From SW132 sp038150125 (GTDB lineage Bacteria > Bacteroidota > Rhodothermia > Balneolales > Balneolaceae), in the NCBI RefSeq assembly GCF_038150125.1, contig NZ_JBBVMF010000009.1:120433-184432 (forward strand): 64,000 nucleotides of DNA, read 5' to 3'. The first letter of the stretch is position 1. Each line of letters begins with the position of its first letter. This document shows, one piece after another, positions 1 to 8,997 of the stretch. The notes under the pieces are model-generated. The model was given only the letters and a program-made list of their open reading frames with translations. It did not search any database and was not told where the DNA came from. The translations under genes and the position numbers were made by a program.

Positions 1-2
1 GC

Positions 3-686
3 CAAACGGTCCCCGTTTACTCCAACTGGATTCTGTTTACCGGCATGATTGAGGCATTTTTTGCAAAATATGATATGCCGTATGATCCGGTTCGTATCGA
101 GTATGGGATGCGCACATTTATGGAGCATTGGTATGCCGGTGACGGTATGTTTACCGATGGTGAAGAGTTTGCCATGGATTACTATAACAGCTACGTGATT
201 CAGCCCTATCTCACAAATATAATGGATGCCATTGCGGATGAAAACCTTAATTACGACTGGTATAAAGACGATCTGAGAGGTATCACACAACGATATGCGG
301 AGATTCAGGAACGGAGTATATCAATTGACGGCAGTTTTCCGGTGCAGGGGCGATCTATTGTATACCGGACCGGCGCGTTTCATCATCTCGCAGATATGGC
401 TTTGCAGCGTGAACTGCCCGAAACACTGGAGCCCGCCCAGGTTCGTGAGGCTCTAACAGCCGTTATCATCCGAAACCTTGAAAATCCCGAAAACTATACG
501 GAAGAGGGCTGGCTCCAAATTGGTCTTAACGGTCATCAGCCTGAACTCGCGGATTTCTATAATAATACCGGCAGTCTCTATCTTGCAGCTACTATCTTTT
601 TACCGCTTGGCCTGCCATCAAACGATCCATTCTGGACAGATGAAGATGTGCCGTGGACGTCTATGAAGATCTGGGGAAATCCTTAG
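3..686 (+). CDS. DUF2264 family protein (3' part, runs off window)
   Basis: The reading frame is open from the first bases of the window, so the true start lies outside; an internal ATG at 45 is unlikely to be the start. The visible 228 residues are rich in Trp, Tyr and Asp and resemble the C-terminal half of DUF2264 proteins (usually about 400 residues or more, alpha/alpha-toroid-like, often found near polysaccharide-degradation genes). The repeated short helices and the Asn-Gly-His region near the end fit that family. The enzymatic role is not established; a glycan-related function is family-level inference. The frame ends at a TAG directly followed by a dispersed repeat. Confidence 0.75.
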   Translation, partial: QTVPVYSNWILFTGMIEAFFAKYDMPYDPVRIEYGMRTFMEHWYAGDGMFTDGEEFAMDYYNSYVIQPYLTNIMDAIADENLNYDWYKDDLRGITQRYAEIQERSISIDGSFPVQGRSIVYRTGAFHHLADMALQRELPETLEPAQVREALTAVIIRNLENPENYTEEGWLQIGLNGHQPELADFYNNTGSLYLAATIFLPLGLPSNDPFWTDEDVPWTSMKIWGNP

Positions 687-1556
687 CTACCAGTGACAGT
701 TTGTAAAAAGTATCGTACTTGAGCATATTTCAGGGATTCAAAAGCTCGGCTTTATTTATGATACCTCCACTCGTACTGTCACTTCTTAAATGGTGTTGCC
801 TTGCTTTTAGGCAAAATTAGGGGCTACCAATGACAGATTGATAAAAGTGATGTTATTGGGCTTTAATCAATGCTTATTGCCTTTACGAACACACCCCTAA
901 ATCCCCTCTCGAGAGGGGACTATAATCCTGTCACCTTTGAAATAGTGTTGCACGGCTTTTAGGCAAGATTAGTTGCTACCGATGACAGTTTGTAAAAAGT
1001 GTTGCTTTAGGCTTTAGACAACGATGTTATTTTTTTGAGCACAAATCTAAACATTTGAAAATTTATAAACGGTTTCGCGCCTGTGCGAAACAAAAAGCCC
1101 CGACAGGGGCGACAGCTCATTAGCCCCGTACAAGCGCCGTGGTGTTTTCGGCGCGCAGTGCGGGGTTAGCAAGAGCAGGCAGTCCAGAGGCCCCGAGCCA
1201 GTTGGTTTCGCAGAAGAAACCAATTCAGTCGAAAGGGGGTCAAATGATCTAATCCGTGGATTTATCATGGGCTGAGTATATGCGTTTTGAGCGTTAAATT
1301 TAGCCGGAAGACCGCATACTACTCTCCACCGCTCTCCACCGCAAATCGCATACTATTCCTGAATGAGGGAACGTACCTTGTCGCCTTCAAAATAGTGTTG
1401 CCAGGCTGTTGGACAAAATTAGTCGCCCAGGAATGCATTCCTTTTAGACAAAGCCGTGTTTAACTGATCTCGAGTTAGTTTAGTTAGAAAATGAGGTCCT
1501 GAATCTAACACATTTTTTATGTGAGTTGATTGTGTGTATTCAATTTAGCCATGAAC
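687..1556. repeat. Intergenic repeat cluster (two dispersed repeat families)
   Basis: No believable gene lies in these 870 bases. They hold copies of a short element built on the core GCTACCRATGACAG (cores at 686, 823 and 975, plus a weaker relative near 1398), most with a small TTGCC/GGCAA hairpin on the left. A CCCCTCTCGAGAGGGG palindrome sits near 905-920. A GC-rich element covers about 1065-1262; its inverted relative is at 15425-15668. The same families occur in the gap at 15.1-15.9 kb, so they are dispersed genomic repeats. Confidence 0.75.
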
Positions 1557-3635
1557 TCATTTATTCTCCTTATCTCCGGCGCTGTTTTCTTCAGTATCAC
1601 CGCTTTCATTATCCTTGTCATCTTTCGATTCATTACTCTCATCATCTTTCTTCTTGTCTTTCTCCTCATCCTCATCGCTTTTCTCGTCACCGATTGAAAC
1701 ACTTTCGCCCTTAATCAGGGATGTAACCACATCACCGGAAACCTCTTCGTGTTCAAGCAGGAGGTCAGCCAGTTTGTCAAATGCGTCTTTGTTGTCCTTC
1801 AATGTGTTTTCGGCGCGTTCATAGGCTTCCCTGGAAATAGCGTTTACCTGCTGGTCAATATCTCGTGCCGTAGGATCGCTGTACTCCGGCTTGTGTCCCA
1901 TCTCACGACCTATAAACACTTCCTCGTCTCCGCTGCCAAACGCAAGGTGGCCAAACTTATCGCTCATGCCCCAGTCTTTTACCATTTTTCGAGCCAGTTT
2001 TGTAACCTGCTGCAGGTCGTTTTGTGCTCCGCTGGTTGATGTATCAAAAATCAGCTGTTCTGCAGCACGGCCGCCCATCAGCACCGCAAGGCGGTCGAGC
2101 AGGTAATCCTTCTCATAAATGTATTTCTCTTTTTCCGGCAGCTGCTGTGTGATGCCCATTGCTTTTCCCCGCGGAATGATGGTGACCTTGTGAAGGGGAT
2201 CAGTATGTGTTAGTGATGCTGCAACAATAGCGTGACCTGCTTCGTGATAAGCGAGCATTTTTTTCTCTCTGTCACTTATGCGCACGCCCTCTTTTTTGAG
2301 TCCCATCATCACCTTATCCCGCGCCTTTTCGATATCCTCCATTTTAATAGTTCGTCGTTCGTCACGTCCGGCATTGAAGGAAGCCTCATTGAGAAGATTC
2401 TCCAGGTCGGCACCGCTAAATCCCGGCGTGCCGCGCGCAACTTTTTCAAAGTCTACATCATCCCCGATTGTTTTGTTGCGGGCATGTATCTTCAGGATCT
2501 CAACCCGGGCTCCCTGCGTAGGCAGGTCAATGCTGATTTGTCTGTCGAAGCGTCCGGGACGAAGTAGTGCTTTGTCAAGAATGTCGGGACGGTTAGTGGC
2601 TCCCATTACAACCACATTTTCATTGGGTTCGAAGCCATCCAGTTCCGAAAGCAGCTGGTTGAGAGTCTGCTCGCGCTCATCATGGCCGCCGCCTAAGCCG
2701 GCCCCTCGTTTTCGGCCAATGGAGTCAAGTTCATCAACAAAAATGATGCTCGGTGATTTTTCCTTGGCGTTTTTAAACATCTCACGCACGCGCTTAGCGC
2801 CCACACCTACAAACATTTCCATAAAATCGGAACCCGTAATCGTGAAAAACGGGACGTCTGCTTCTCCCGCCACGGCCCGGGCCAGTAACGTTTTACCCGT
2901 TCCGGGAGGACCCAGCAGCAGAATTCCTTTTGGCAGTTCAGCTCCAAGTTCTTCATAGCGTTCGGGATTTTTGAGGAAATCAATAATTTCACTGAGCTCC
3001 TTTTTGGCGCCCTCTGTACCGGCCACATCATCAAAGGTGGTTCGATCTTCTCCCTGTTCTTCCTGCAACTTGGCTTTACTCTTGCCAATATTGAAGAATC
3101 CCTGGCCCTGTGCTTTAAATCGCTGGTAAAACATATAGGCGATAAACCCAAAAATAACAACCGGGAGAATGAAGGCGAGAATATACCACCAGTTACTGTC
3201 AGACTCCGGCTCGGCCGATACCGTGACGTTTCGTTCTTCCAGCATCGCAAAAAGCTCCTCATCTCCAAAGGATGGTAAATAAGTAATAAAGTTTTCAAAG
3301 GAGACCGTATCTTTTTCAGATATTTCAAGCGGCTGCGGCTCTTTTAATGTCCCTTCGATTCTCTCTCCCTGTACGTGAATGCTCTGCACGTTATCTTGCT
3401 CCAGCTCGGATTTGAACTCGGTATATTCGATCTCGGGAACAGTTCCGAAGATGCCATTTCCCGAGTTGTTCATAAGCATATATAACAGGATCATGCCGGC
3501 TATAAGATAGAACCAGAAGATCAGGCTTGTGCCGCCCGTCGGCCTGTTGTTTTTGGGACTCTTGATGCCCGCTTGATCGCCATTTGAGGACGATTCGTCC
3601 CTGCTCTTGTTCTTTTTATTTGATTGATCAGTCAA
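1557..3635 (-). CDS. ftsH: ATP-dependent zinc metalloprotease FtsH
   Basis: Membrane-anchored AAA+ protease that extracts and degrades misfolded membrane proteins and selected regulators. Visible parts in order: Lys/Ser-rich cytoplasmic N-terminus, membrane segment about 38-55, periplasmic FtsH-ext region, second segment about 149-169, Walker A GPPGTGKT at 242-249, Walker B-like DELD at 301-304, second region of homology about 345-365, zinc motif HEAGH at 464-468 and a likely third ligand Asp540. The last ~45 residues are almost only Asp, Glu, Lys and Ser, longer and more charged than the common E. coli-like tail. The start codon is TTG with GGAG close upstream; no ATG occurs before the first membrane segment. 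It stands alone, with noncoding DNA on both sides. Confidence 0.97.
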   Translation of the reverse strand: MTDQSNKKNKSRDESSSNGDQAGIKSPKNNRPTGGTSLIFWFYLIAGMILLYMLMNNSGNGIFGTVPEIEYTEFKSELEQDNVQSIHVQGERIEGTLKEPQPLEISEKDTVSFENFITYLPSFGDEELFAMLEERNVTVSAEPESDSNWWYILAFILPVVIFGFIAYMFYQRFKAQGQGFFNIGKSKAKLQEEQGEDRTTFDDVAGTEGAKKELSEIIDFLKNPERYEELGAELPKGILLLGPPGTGKTLLARAVAGEADVPFFTITGSDFMEMFVGVGAKRVREMFKNAKEKSPSIIFVDELDSIGRKRGAGLGGGHDEREQTLNQLLSELDGFEPNENVVVMGATNRPDILDKALLRPGRFDRQISIDLPTQGARVEILKIHARNKTIGDDVDFEKVARGTPGFSGADLENLLNEASFNAGRDERRTIKMEDIEKARDKVMMGLKKEGVRISDREKKMLAYHEAGHAIVAASLTHTDPLHKVTIIPRGKAMGITQQLPEKEKYIYEKDYLLDRLAVLMGGRAAEQLIFDTSTSGAQNDLQQVTKLARKMVKDWGMSDKFGHLAFGSGDEEVFIGREMGHKPEYSDPTARDIDQQVNAISREAYERAENTLKDNKDAFDKLADLLLEHEEVSGDVVTSLIKGESVSIGDEKSDEDEEKDKKKDDESNESKDDKDNESGDTEENSAGDKENK

Positions 3636-4284
3636 TGTCTCCGGATTAGATTAACAAATGGAAGTCAATATTAAAGAAGTATCGGTAAAATGTACTTTAT
3701 ATCCATCAAAAAATTAACAGGATAAGATACCGATGAACGTTTCTGTATTTGAAACTACTAAACAGGGGTTGAGCCCAAAAAAATCCTTTTTTTACGAAGT
3801 ATTTGGTGATGGTACCGTGAATGGTTTATTTAGTATAATCCGGAAATAAAAAAATATGTGTAGAAGGGGAGGGGAAAGATTGAGGCTGACACTGAGTTCT
3901 GAATTTTCTAAACCCGGATGCCGAACGAGCGGGGGTATGCCTATGGCACTTTTGGTGTCGTGAACCTACAAGACCCCGAGTTAAAAACCCACGATTATAA
4001 TAATATTCTTGCGTATTTAACGCTACTATTCCGAGTTAAAATTGTTATTTCATAGTTATAAAATTATCACCGGCCACTAGACTTCTGCGCGGTCCAGAGA
4101 CTTCAGGTTGAGCCCCATTTTTTGAAGGTACTCCTTAAAGCTTATTAACCCAATGCCGTCAGGATTAGGTTAAGATAGATGTAGAATTGGCCACCTGGGC
4201 TATAAGTTGGCAGTGTACCTGACGACATCTATTATTGATGATGTGCAACTTTCCAGATCCTGAACCGGACTGAGCGAAAAGTAC
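3636..4284. other. Intergenic gap, no gene recognised
   Basis: About 650 bases between the divergent end of ftsH and the next gene. No open frame of gene-like composition, no clear hairpin with a T-run and no copy of the main repeat families were seen. The ftsH promoter should lie in the right-adjacent part of this gap. Confidence 0.5.
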
Positions 4285-4923
4285 TTACTGCTCCGCCGCT
4301 TCACCCACCGTGCGGCCGGTGCCTACCATAATGTGAGCCCACGGTTTGCCGGGATCCATCAGCCACGGGGCACCTTCACTAACGGGGGACGGAGCAATAC
4401 CGGTCGATTCAACTGTAGCATATGGCACATACACCACGTAGAGCGGGCGTGCTGATAATAATGTGTTGGTTTCATAATCCCATGCTTCTGAATCTCCGGT
4501 AAGCGAGTAGAGCGACATCGGTTTTTGGGGAAGAGGTAGCGTGCCATTCTCAATTTCCTGTTGACGAATTTCCCGAACTTCGCTTGTGGAATGCCCATCT
4601 GAACTGAGTTCACGTCCGCGCTGCATGAACGGCTCGAGGTCGTTATGGTAGCAGGCTACATGAAAACGATCGTCGCCGGGTGCATCTGCCAGGCAGGTCA
4701 GTTCATTTGTGCCTTGGCGCAGAGTGACAAGTTCGCCGGATGAATCATATCCAAGCACGGCGGCATCCTCACGCATCGGCTGAGGTGCGGCGCTAACGGC
4801 TGCGGTGATTTGCCGGTCGGCTGTGGGAATGTCAGCGTCGGTCTCGGATTGAGCAGCTGCGGGTTCTGCTGACATCAGCCCGATTAAAAATGCTGTAATT
4901 AATATTGAAACGTATACTTTCAT
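4285..4923 (-). CDS. Secreted protein of unknown function
   Basis: 212 residues starting with a clear signal peptide (Lys then about 15 hydrophobic residues, ending near AEPAAAQ at about 19-25), so it is probably periplasmic or exported. A good AGGAG ribosome site precedes the ATG. The mature part has two Cys about 15 residues apart and a Trp/Pro/Gly-rich C-terminal stretch with a His-Ile-Met-Val-Gly strand. I do not recognise the family; the composition gives no catalytic motif. It is monocistronic, facing away from the broken gene to its right. Confidence 0.75.
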   Translation of the reverse strand: MKVYVSILITAFLIGLMSAEPAAAQSETDADIPTADRQITAAVSAAPQPMREDAAVLGYDSSGELVTLRQGTNELTCLADAPGDDRFHVACYHNDLEPFMQRGRELSSDGHSTSEVREIRQQEIENGTLPLPQKPMSLYSLTGDSEAWDYETNTLLSARPLYVVYVPYATVESTGIAPSPVSEGAPWLMDPGKPWAHIMVGTGRTVGEAAEQ

Positions 4924-5226
4924 AAAATCTCCTGTTTGTAATGGATTCTAAGCATCCGTCAATCCAGAAAAGATTACGAATGCGGCTTGACGGGTAATAC
5001 AAATTTCTTGTTCACCAATGTTACTATTTATTTGGTTGATCACAACCGCTATTTGAATACCACCATGAACTGAGAATAGTTAGATTTAAGGGATCAATTC
5101 CCTAATCTTCCAATCTTACTCTAAACGTCATTTAAATAATATTCATATGCTATTTTGACTATGCAGATATAGCGTTAATTGCCTGTAAATCAAAATAACC
5201 TGCACATTTAAAAACCCTCCACAATC
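4924..5226. other. Divergent intergenic region
   Basis: About 300 AT-rich bases between two divergent genes, presumably holding both promoters. No repeat family or strong palindrome was recognised. Confidence 0.4.
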
Positions 5227-5894
5227 ATGACATTCATCAAGCATTAACTGCCATAGTTTTATTTATAATCTTATTGCCAGTTTCAATTTTACAGGCTCAG
5301 AATAAATCAGATTCAGAGCCGAATCCACTACAGCCGGGATCCAAAGCTCTGCTGTTTCAAATATCAGATAACTTTAGCCTGGAGTCTTTTCCCGGGGCAA
5401 CGTTTTCTTTCAAGCAACAGGAATCTGATGATCGTGCGAGGCGAATCGGGTTAAACTTTAGCAATCGATACCTGTGGAGTGATTTTCCTGAAAACGATGA
5501 CGACCTTGAAGTTTCTGATCTGGACGTTAATATTGGTGTTGATTACACTTGAATGAGGTATACGGATCCAGACTCAGGGATTATGTTCTTCTATGGTTAT
5601 AGTTCAGGTATTAATTTCGGGATTGATAGAAATGTTCAGAAATTAAGAGTCAGAGATGATACCCGAAGGAATTTATATTACGGAATAAAAGGGATTGGGT
5701 ATGTCGGTGTGGAGTGGTTTTTCCAATCGTGTATGAGCATGCACGCCGAATATCGTGGATCAGTTAGCATTGGTCACATACGTGAAAAGAACACAGCGGA
5801 TGTAAATGGAAACGAAAGCATAACTGAGAGAAATAGTACTACAATTCAGCTCGGTAGCGACGGAGTCAGATTTGGGCTGTCGGTCTATTTTTGA
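5227..5894 (+). pseudogene. Broken outer-membrane beta-barrel protein gene
   Basis: Two consecutive open stretches in the same frame are separated only by a TGA at 5550-5552 (5274-5552 and 5553-5894). Together they give about 205 residues with the alternating Gly/aromatic pattern of a small outer-membrane barrel ending in Val-Tyr-Phe, the usual C-terminal signature. The signal-peptide-like stretch (LTAIVLFIILLPVSILQAQ) has no in-frame ATG: the natural ATG at 5227 (Met-Thr-Phe-Ile-Lys) is one frame off and stops at once. So there seem to be two lesions, a start-proximal frameshift near 5245 and an internal stop. Sequencing error for both is less likely than decay. Confidence 0.7.
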
Positions 5895-6115
5895 GCGGAA
5901 TCAATTATTGAAATACTGCACTCTTATTGATTGATGCATTAAATAGAATTTGTGTCAGTAGGGCTTAAGTTTAACATCAACAGATATATCACGGGATTCT
6001 CGTAATTATGAGCCGTATCAGACGTTTTATCCCCGATGCAATACATACTTAAAGCTGATTATTGCATTAAAATTATCATTGACGTTTTTTAATTAAAAAT
6101 CCATACGTATATACT

Positions 6116-6361
6116 ATGAAGAACAAACTCACCCTCCGGTTAGAAGAGTCATTAATTAAGCGGGCAAAAAAGAGAGCAGAACAAAAAGGTACCTCGGTTT
6201 CCCAAATGGTCGCCGACTTTTTTGCCATTGTTGATACGGAATCAACAGAGCCTAAAAACGATTTGCCCCCTGTCACTGCTTCATTAGTTGGGATAATGAA
6301 AAACAGTGACGTCCGCGAAGAGGATTATAAAACTCATTTAGAGGATAAATACCTTAAATGA
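6116..6361 (+). CDS. Antitoxin of a VapBC-like pair (DUF6364/ribbon-helix-helix type)
   Basis: 81 residues. The N-terminus (Lys-Leu-Thr-Leu-Arg-Leu-Glu-Glu-Ser-Leu) is the beta-strand plus helix of a ribbon-helix-helix DNA-binding antitoxin, followed by a second helix containing a GTSVSQMV turn, matching DUF6364-type antitoxins. The C-terminal half is polar and probably wraps the toxin. Its stop overlaps the next gene's start (ATGA at 6358-6361), typical of translationally coupled toxin-antitoxin operons. Such antitoxins normally repress their own promoter. Confidence 0.85.
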   Translation: MKNKLTLRLEESLIKRAKKRAEQKGTSVSQMVADFFAIVDTESTEPKNDLPPVTASLVGIMKNSDVREEDYKTHLEDKYLK

Positions 6362-6774
6362 AAGTTCTTTTTGATGCCAATATCTTATTAGATGTTTTTT
6401 TGAAACGTGATCCTTTTTTTGAGACATCTTCGAAATTAGTTGCATTAGCCGAGTGGGGAAAAATAGAAGGCTGGTTATGTGGCTCAATAGTTACGGCGAT
6501 TCATTACTTACTTTCAAAATCACTCAATAGAGAGCGTGCTGGTAATCACGTGGGTGATATTCTTCAGATATTTCACATCGCTACGATTACAAGAGCTGTT
6601 TTGGAAGGAGCAAGAGAAAGTGGCTTTACAGACTATGAAGATGCAGTTATTCATCAATCGGCCGTGCAAGCAAATCTGGATTTAATTCTTACCAGGAATC
6701 AAAAGGATTTTAAGAAAAGTGAGCTTCCTGTATACAGCCCCGATGAACTATTAAACCTGATGGATTTATTGTGA
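6358..6774 (+). CDS. PIN-domain ribonuclease toxin (VapC-like)
   Basis: 138 residues of a PIN-domain protein (PIN_3 type). N-terminal Asp in LFDANILLDVFL supplies the first acidic metal ligand, further acidic residues lie in GFTDYEDAV (about 99-107), and the late LTRNQKDF motif is typical of the family. These enzymes cleave RNA, often tRNA, when the antitoxin is lost. It overlaps the upstream antitoxin gene by four bases. Nothing in the fold looks broken, so the module may be active. Confidence 0.9.
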   Translation: MKVLFDANILLDVFLKRDPFFETSSKLVALAEWGKIEGWLCGSIVTAIHYLLSKSLNRERAGNHVGDILQIFHIATITRAVLEGARESGFTDYEDAVIHQSAVQANLDLILTRNQKDFKKSELPVYSPDELLNLMDLL

Positions 6775-6820
6775 TGAAATTTTTTCTCAGGTATTCGGTG
6801 AATTTAGCATAAGGCTCATT

Positions 6821-6873
6821 TCAAACCTCAACCGCTTCCGCAATCATCCGGTGTGATTTCAGCCTAATATCAA
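6821..6873 (-). pseudogene. C-terminal remnant of a second LLM-type oxidoreductase gene
   Basis: On the minus strand this stretch reads RLKSHRMIAEAVEV and then TGA, against RLKSHRLIAETVEV and TGA at the end of the complete gene at 7247-8233. The 43-base cores (6822-6864 and 7248-7290) differ at 4 positions, two silent and two conservative. Similarity stops abruptly to the right. It is best explained as the last codons of a deleted or displaced paralogue or allele. Confidence 0.7.
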
Positions 6874-6900
6874 CGTATTTACTAATCAAAAGGAGGTATT

Positions 6901-7134
6901 ATGAAATATTCATTTATAGTCTTCAGAACTTATTCTTTTCCACACCAAGCTGAAATGGATTTAAATAAACTACAAAATGAGGGAGTAGATGCATATTTAA
7001 GCGATGCAAATATGGGAAGCTTCAGTTTTTTGGGTGCAGCTACCGGCGGCGTCAAAATCCATGTCTCAGAAAAAGACTTGGAACGTGCTGATGAAATTTT
7101 ATCTGATAATAAGACTCAATCCAATAATGAATAA
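6901..7134 (+). CDS. DUF2007 domain protein
   Basis: 77 residues of the DUF2007 (putative signal-transducing protein) family: an N-terminal strand with Phe-Arg-Thr-Tyr, a helix with the sequence QAEMDLNKLQNEGV, a central AYLSDANMG turn and a VKIHVSEKDLERADEIL helix. These small ferredoxin-like-fold proteins are often N-terminal to membrane proteins; here it is free-standing. The ribosome site AAAGGAGGT is unusually strong for this window. It lies between a gene remnant and the intact oxidoreductase gene, so this segment was probably inserted or rearranged. Confidence 0.85.
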   Translation: MKYSFIVFRTYSFPHQAEMDLNKLQNEGVDAYLSDANMGSFSFLGAATGGVKIHVSEKDLERADEILSDNKTQSNNE

Positions 7135-7246
7135 TTTTGGTTAAGGTGTAAATAATAAAGCTCTTACAGTGGTGTAGATTAGCAAAAGCAAATAAAGTTT
7201 TACTAACCTGCGCATATTTGCGGATAATCCTCGCTATCAAATTGTC

Positions 7247-8233
7247 TCAAACCTCAACCGTTTCAGCAATCAGCCGGTGTGATTTTAGCCGCTGATCGAA
7301 ATCGTAGATGTAGGAGGCGATCATCAATTCATCGGCGCTGGTTCGGCTGATGAACTCATCAAGATCTGCCCTTACTGTTTCCCTGCTTCCAATAAAAGAA
7401 CACGCCAGCATCTGCTGAACCATCATCTGTTGTTGCGGTGACCAGATACTGCTCATGTCATCTACGGGCGGCGGCATAGGTTTACGATCCCCGGTGACCA
7501 CGCCCATAAACATCTGCAGCATGGATGTGGAGAGGTAGTTAGCTTCGGCATCTGTGTCTGCGGCGATGACGTTTATGCACGGCATCACATAGGGTTCGCT
7601 CAACTGTTTGGATGGTTTGAATCGCTCCCGGTAGATCCGAATCGCCGGCAATAGCTGCTGAGGCGCAAAATGACTGGCAAACGCGTAGGGCAGTCCCAGT
7701 TCAGCCGCAAGAAATGCGCTATCCGTGCTTGAGCCGAGAATCCAGATAGGAATGTTTGTGCCCTCACCAGGAATAGCCCGGACGCTGCTGTTTTTGTTGT
7801 CTGAGGAGAGATAGCGCTGCAGTTGCTTCACATTTTCGGGAAACCGCTGAACTTCCCGCATCCGGTCTGACCGGATGGCGTTTGCCGTGGTTTGATCGGT
7901 TCCCGGTGCGCGGCCCAGTCCCAAATCAACCCGGCCGGGATAGATGGTTGCCAGCGTGCCAAACTGCTCGGCAATAATCAGGGGCGAGTGGTTAGGCAGC
8001 ATGATGCCGCCGCTACCCACCCGGATGGATGATGTGGCATCCGCAACATGCCCGAGTAAAATGGATGTAGCCGAACTGGCAATGTTTTCCATGTTGTGAT
8101 GCTCAGCCATCCAGAATCGCTTGTAACCCATTTTCTCAGTCTCTTTGGCAAGTATTCGGCTGTTTTTGATAGTTTGTGCAAGCGTGGTTCCTTCGGTGAC
8201 AACGGCAAGATCTAAGACGGAAAAGGGAATCAT
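7247..8233 (-). CDS. LLM-class flavin-dependent oxidoreductase (luciferase-like)
   Basis: 328 residues of the bacterial luciferase-like TIM-barrel family that uses reduced FMN or F420 type cofactors. Recognisable blocks: RFWMAEHHNM near 40-49, SIRVGSGGIMLPNHSPL near 70-87, and PGRVDLGLGRAPGTDQ near 98-113, which match the single-domain 'MsnO8-like' LLM subgroup. The substrate cannot be told from sequence. It is the last gene of a minus-strand run with the VOC and NmrA-like genes to its right, all redox or small-molecule enzymes, but spacing exceeds 150 bases so an operon is uncertain. A copy of its last codons lies at 6821-6873. Confidence 0.92.
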   Translation of the reverse strand: MIPFSVLDLAVVTEGTTLAQTIKNSRILAKETEKMGYKRFWMAEHHNMENIASSATSILLGHVADATSSIRVGSGGIMLPNHSPLIIAEQFGTLATIYPGRVDLGLGRAPGTDQTTANAIRSDRMREVQRFPENVKQLQRYLSSDNKNSSVRAIPGEGTNIPIWILGSSTDSAFLAAELGLPYAFASHFAPQQLLPAIRIYRERFKPSKQLSEPYVMPCINVIAADTDAEANYLSTSMLQMFMGVVTGDRKPMPPPVDDMSSIWSPQQQMMVQQMLACSFIGSRETVRADLDEFISRTSADELMIASYIYDFDQRLKSHRLIAETVEV

Positions 8234-8299
8234 ATGTTGAGGGTGTTGAATTGTTGAATCGTTAAACTGTTTAATCGGGGGTGTTTATCAGATTGTAGA

Positions 8300-8365
8300 A
8301 ATTCCTATGGACACCCCTCTCGCCGAAGGCACCCCTTGGGGCAATCTCCCCTTATTAGGGGAGAC
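8300..8365. repeat. CCCCT/AGGGG-type intergenic repeat
   Basis: C-rich and G-rich arms (CACCCCTCTCGCC, CCCCTTGGGG, CTCCCCTTATTAGGGGAG) form small palindromes. Similar degenerate sequences lie near 890-920, 19910-20010 and 39090-39240, so this is one member of a dispersed intergenic family. Confidence 0.5.
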
Positions 8366-8402
8366 TTATTCTGGAAAAAATTGAAACACGATTTATCAAT
8401 CA

Positions 8403-8897
8403 TTACGAAAGTTCACCTAATAAGCCATCAATATCCAGCGGTTCAGTCACCATGTGGATGGAGCCGTCCTCTCGATATGTCCACTCCTCTTTGGGGCGGT
8501 CGCGGTAAAGTTCAACGCCGTTGCCATCCGGATCATCAAGATATATCGCTTCCGATACACCATGATCGCTCGCCCCGGAAATTGGGTAGTCGTTATCCAT
8601 TAACCGTTTCACAATGGCGGCCAGATCGCGGCGAGTGGGATAGAGAATAGCAGTGTGAAAGAGTCCGGCACTTCGTTCAGGGGCAGGTGGAGCTCCTTTG
8701 CTTTGCCAGGTATTGAGGCCAATATGGTGATGGTAATCACCGGCACTCAGAAAAACAGCCTGGTCACCATACATGGTGGTCACCTCAAACCCAATAAGAT
8801 CCCGGTAAAACGAAAGCGACCGCTCCAGATCAGACACCTTCAGGTGTACATGCCCGATCCGTGTCTGAGCCGGTATATTATACTTATCCATTCCCAT
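8403..8897 (-). CDS. VOC/glyoxalase-family protein (catechol dioxygenase-like)
   Basis: About 164 residues with one complete vicinal-oxygen-chelate module pattern: IGHVHLKVSDLERSLSFYRD (strand, His ligand, helix), then GDYHHHIGLNTW, and a second half-module FHTAILYPTR ending in DPDGNGVELYRD. The His/His/Glu positions expected for a divalent metal are present, as in CatE-like extradiol dioxygenases. The substrate is unknown. The frame extends to a TTG at 8927, but ATGs at 8897 and 8891 lie just before the first strand; 8897 is chosen. A tandem of about four TACCGATTA words lies just upstream. Confidence 0.85.
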   Translation of the reverse strand: MGMDKYNIPAQTRIGHVHLKVSDLERSLSFYRDLIGFEVTTMYGDQAVFLSAGDYHHHIGLNTWQSKGAPPAPERSAGLFHTAILYPTRRDLAAIVKRLMDNDYPISGASDHGVSEAIYLDDPDGNGVELYRDRPKEEWTYREDGSIHMVTEPLDIDGLLGELS

Positions 8898-8931
8898 TGC
8901 TTGTTTGTTAGATAAAATATCAAACAATTTT

Positions 8932-8965
8932 TACCGATTACCGATTACCGATTACCGATAACTGA
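8932..8965. repeat. Short tandem repeat (TACCGATTA, about 4 copies)
   Basis: Nine-base words repeated head to tail between two minus-strand genes. Other short-word tandem repeats lie at 24774-24846 and 48824-48975. Confidence 0.8.
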
Positions 8966-8997
8966 CACACTGTTAAACTGTACCACTGAAATACTGA

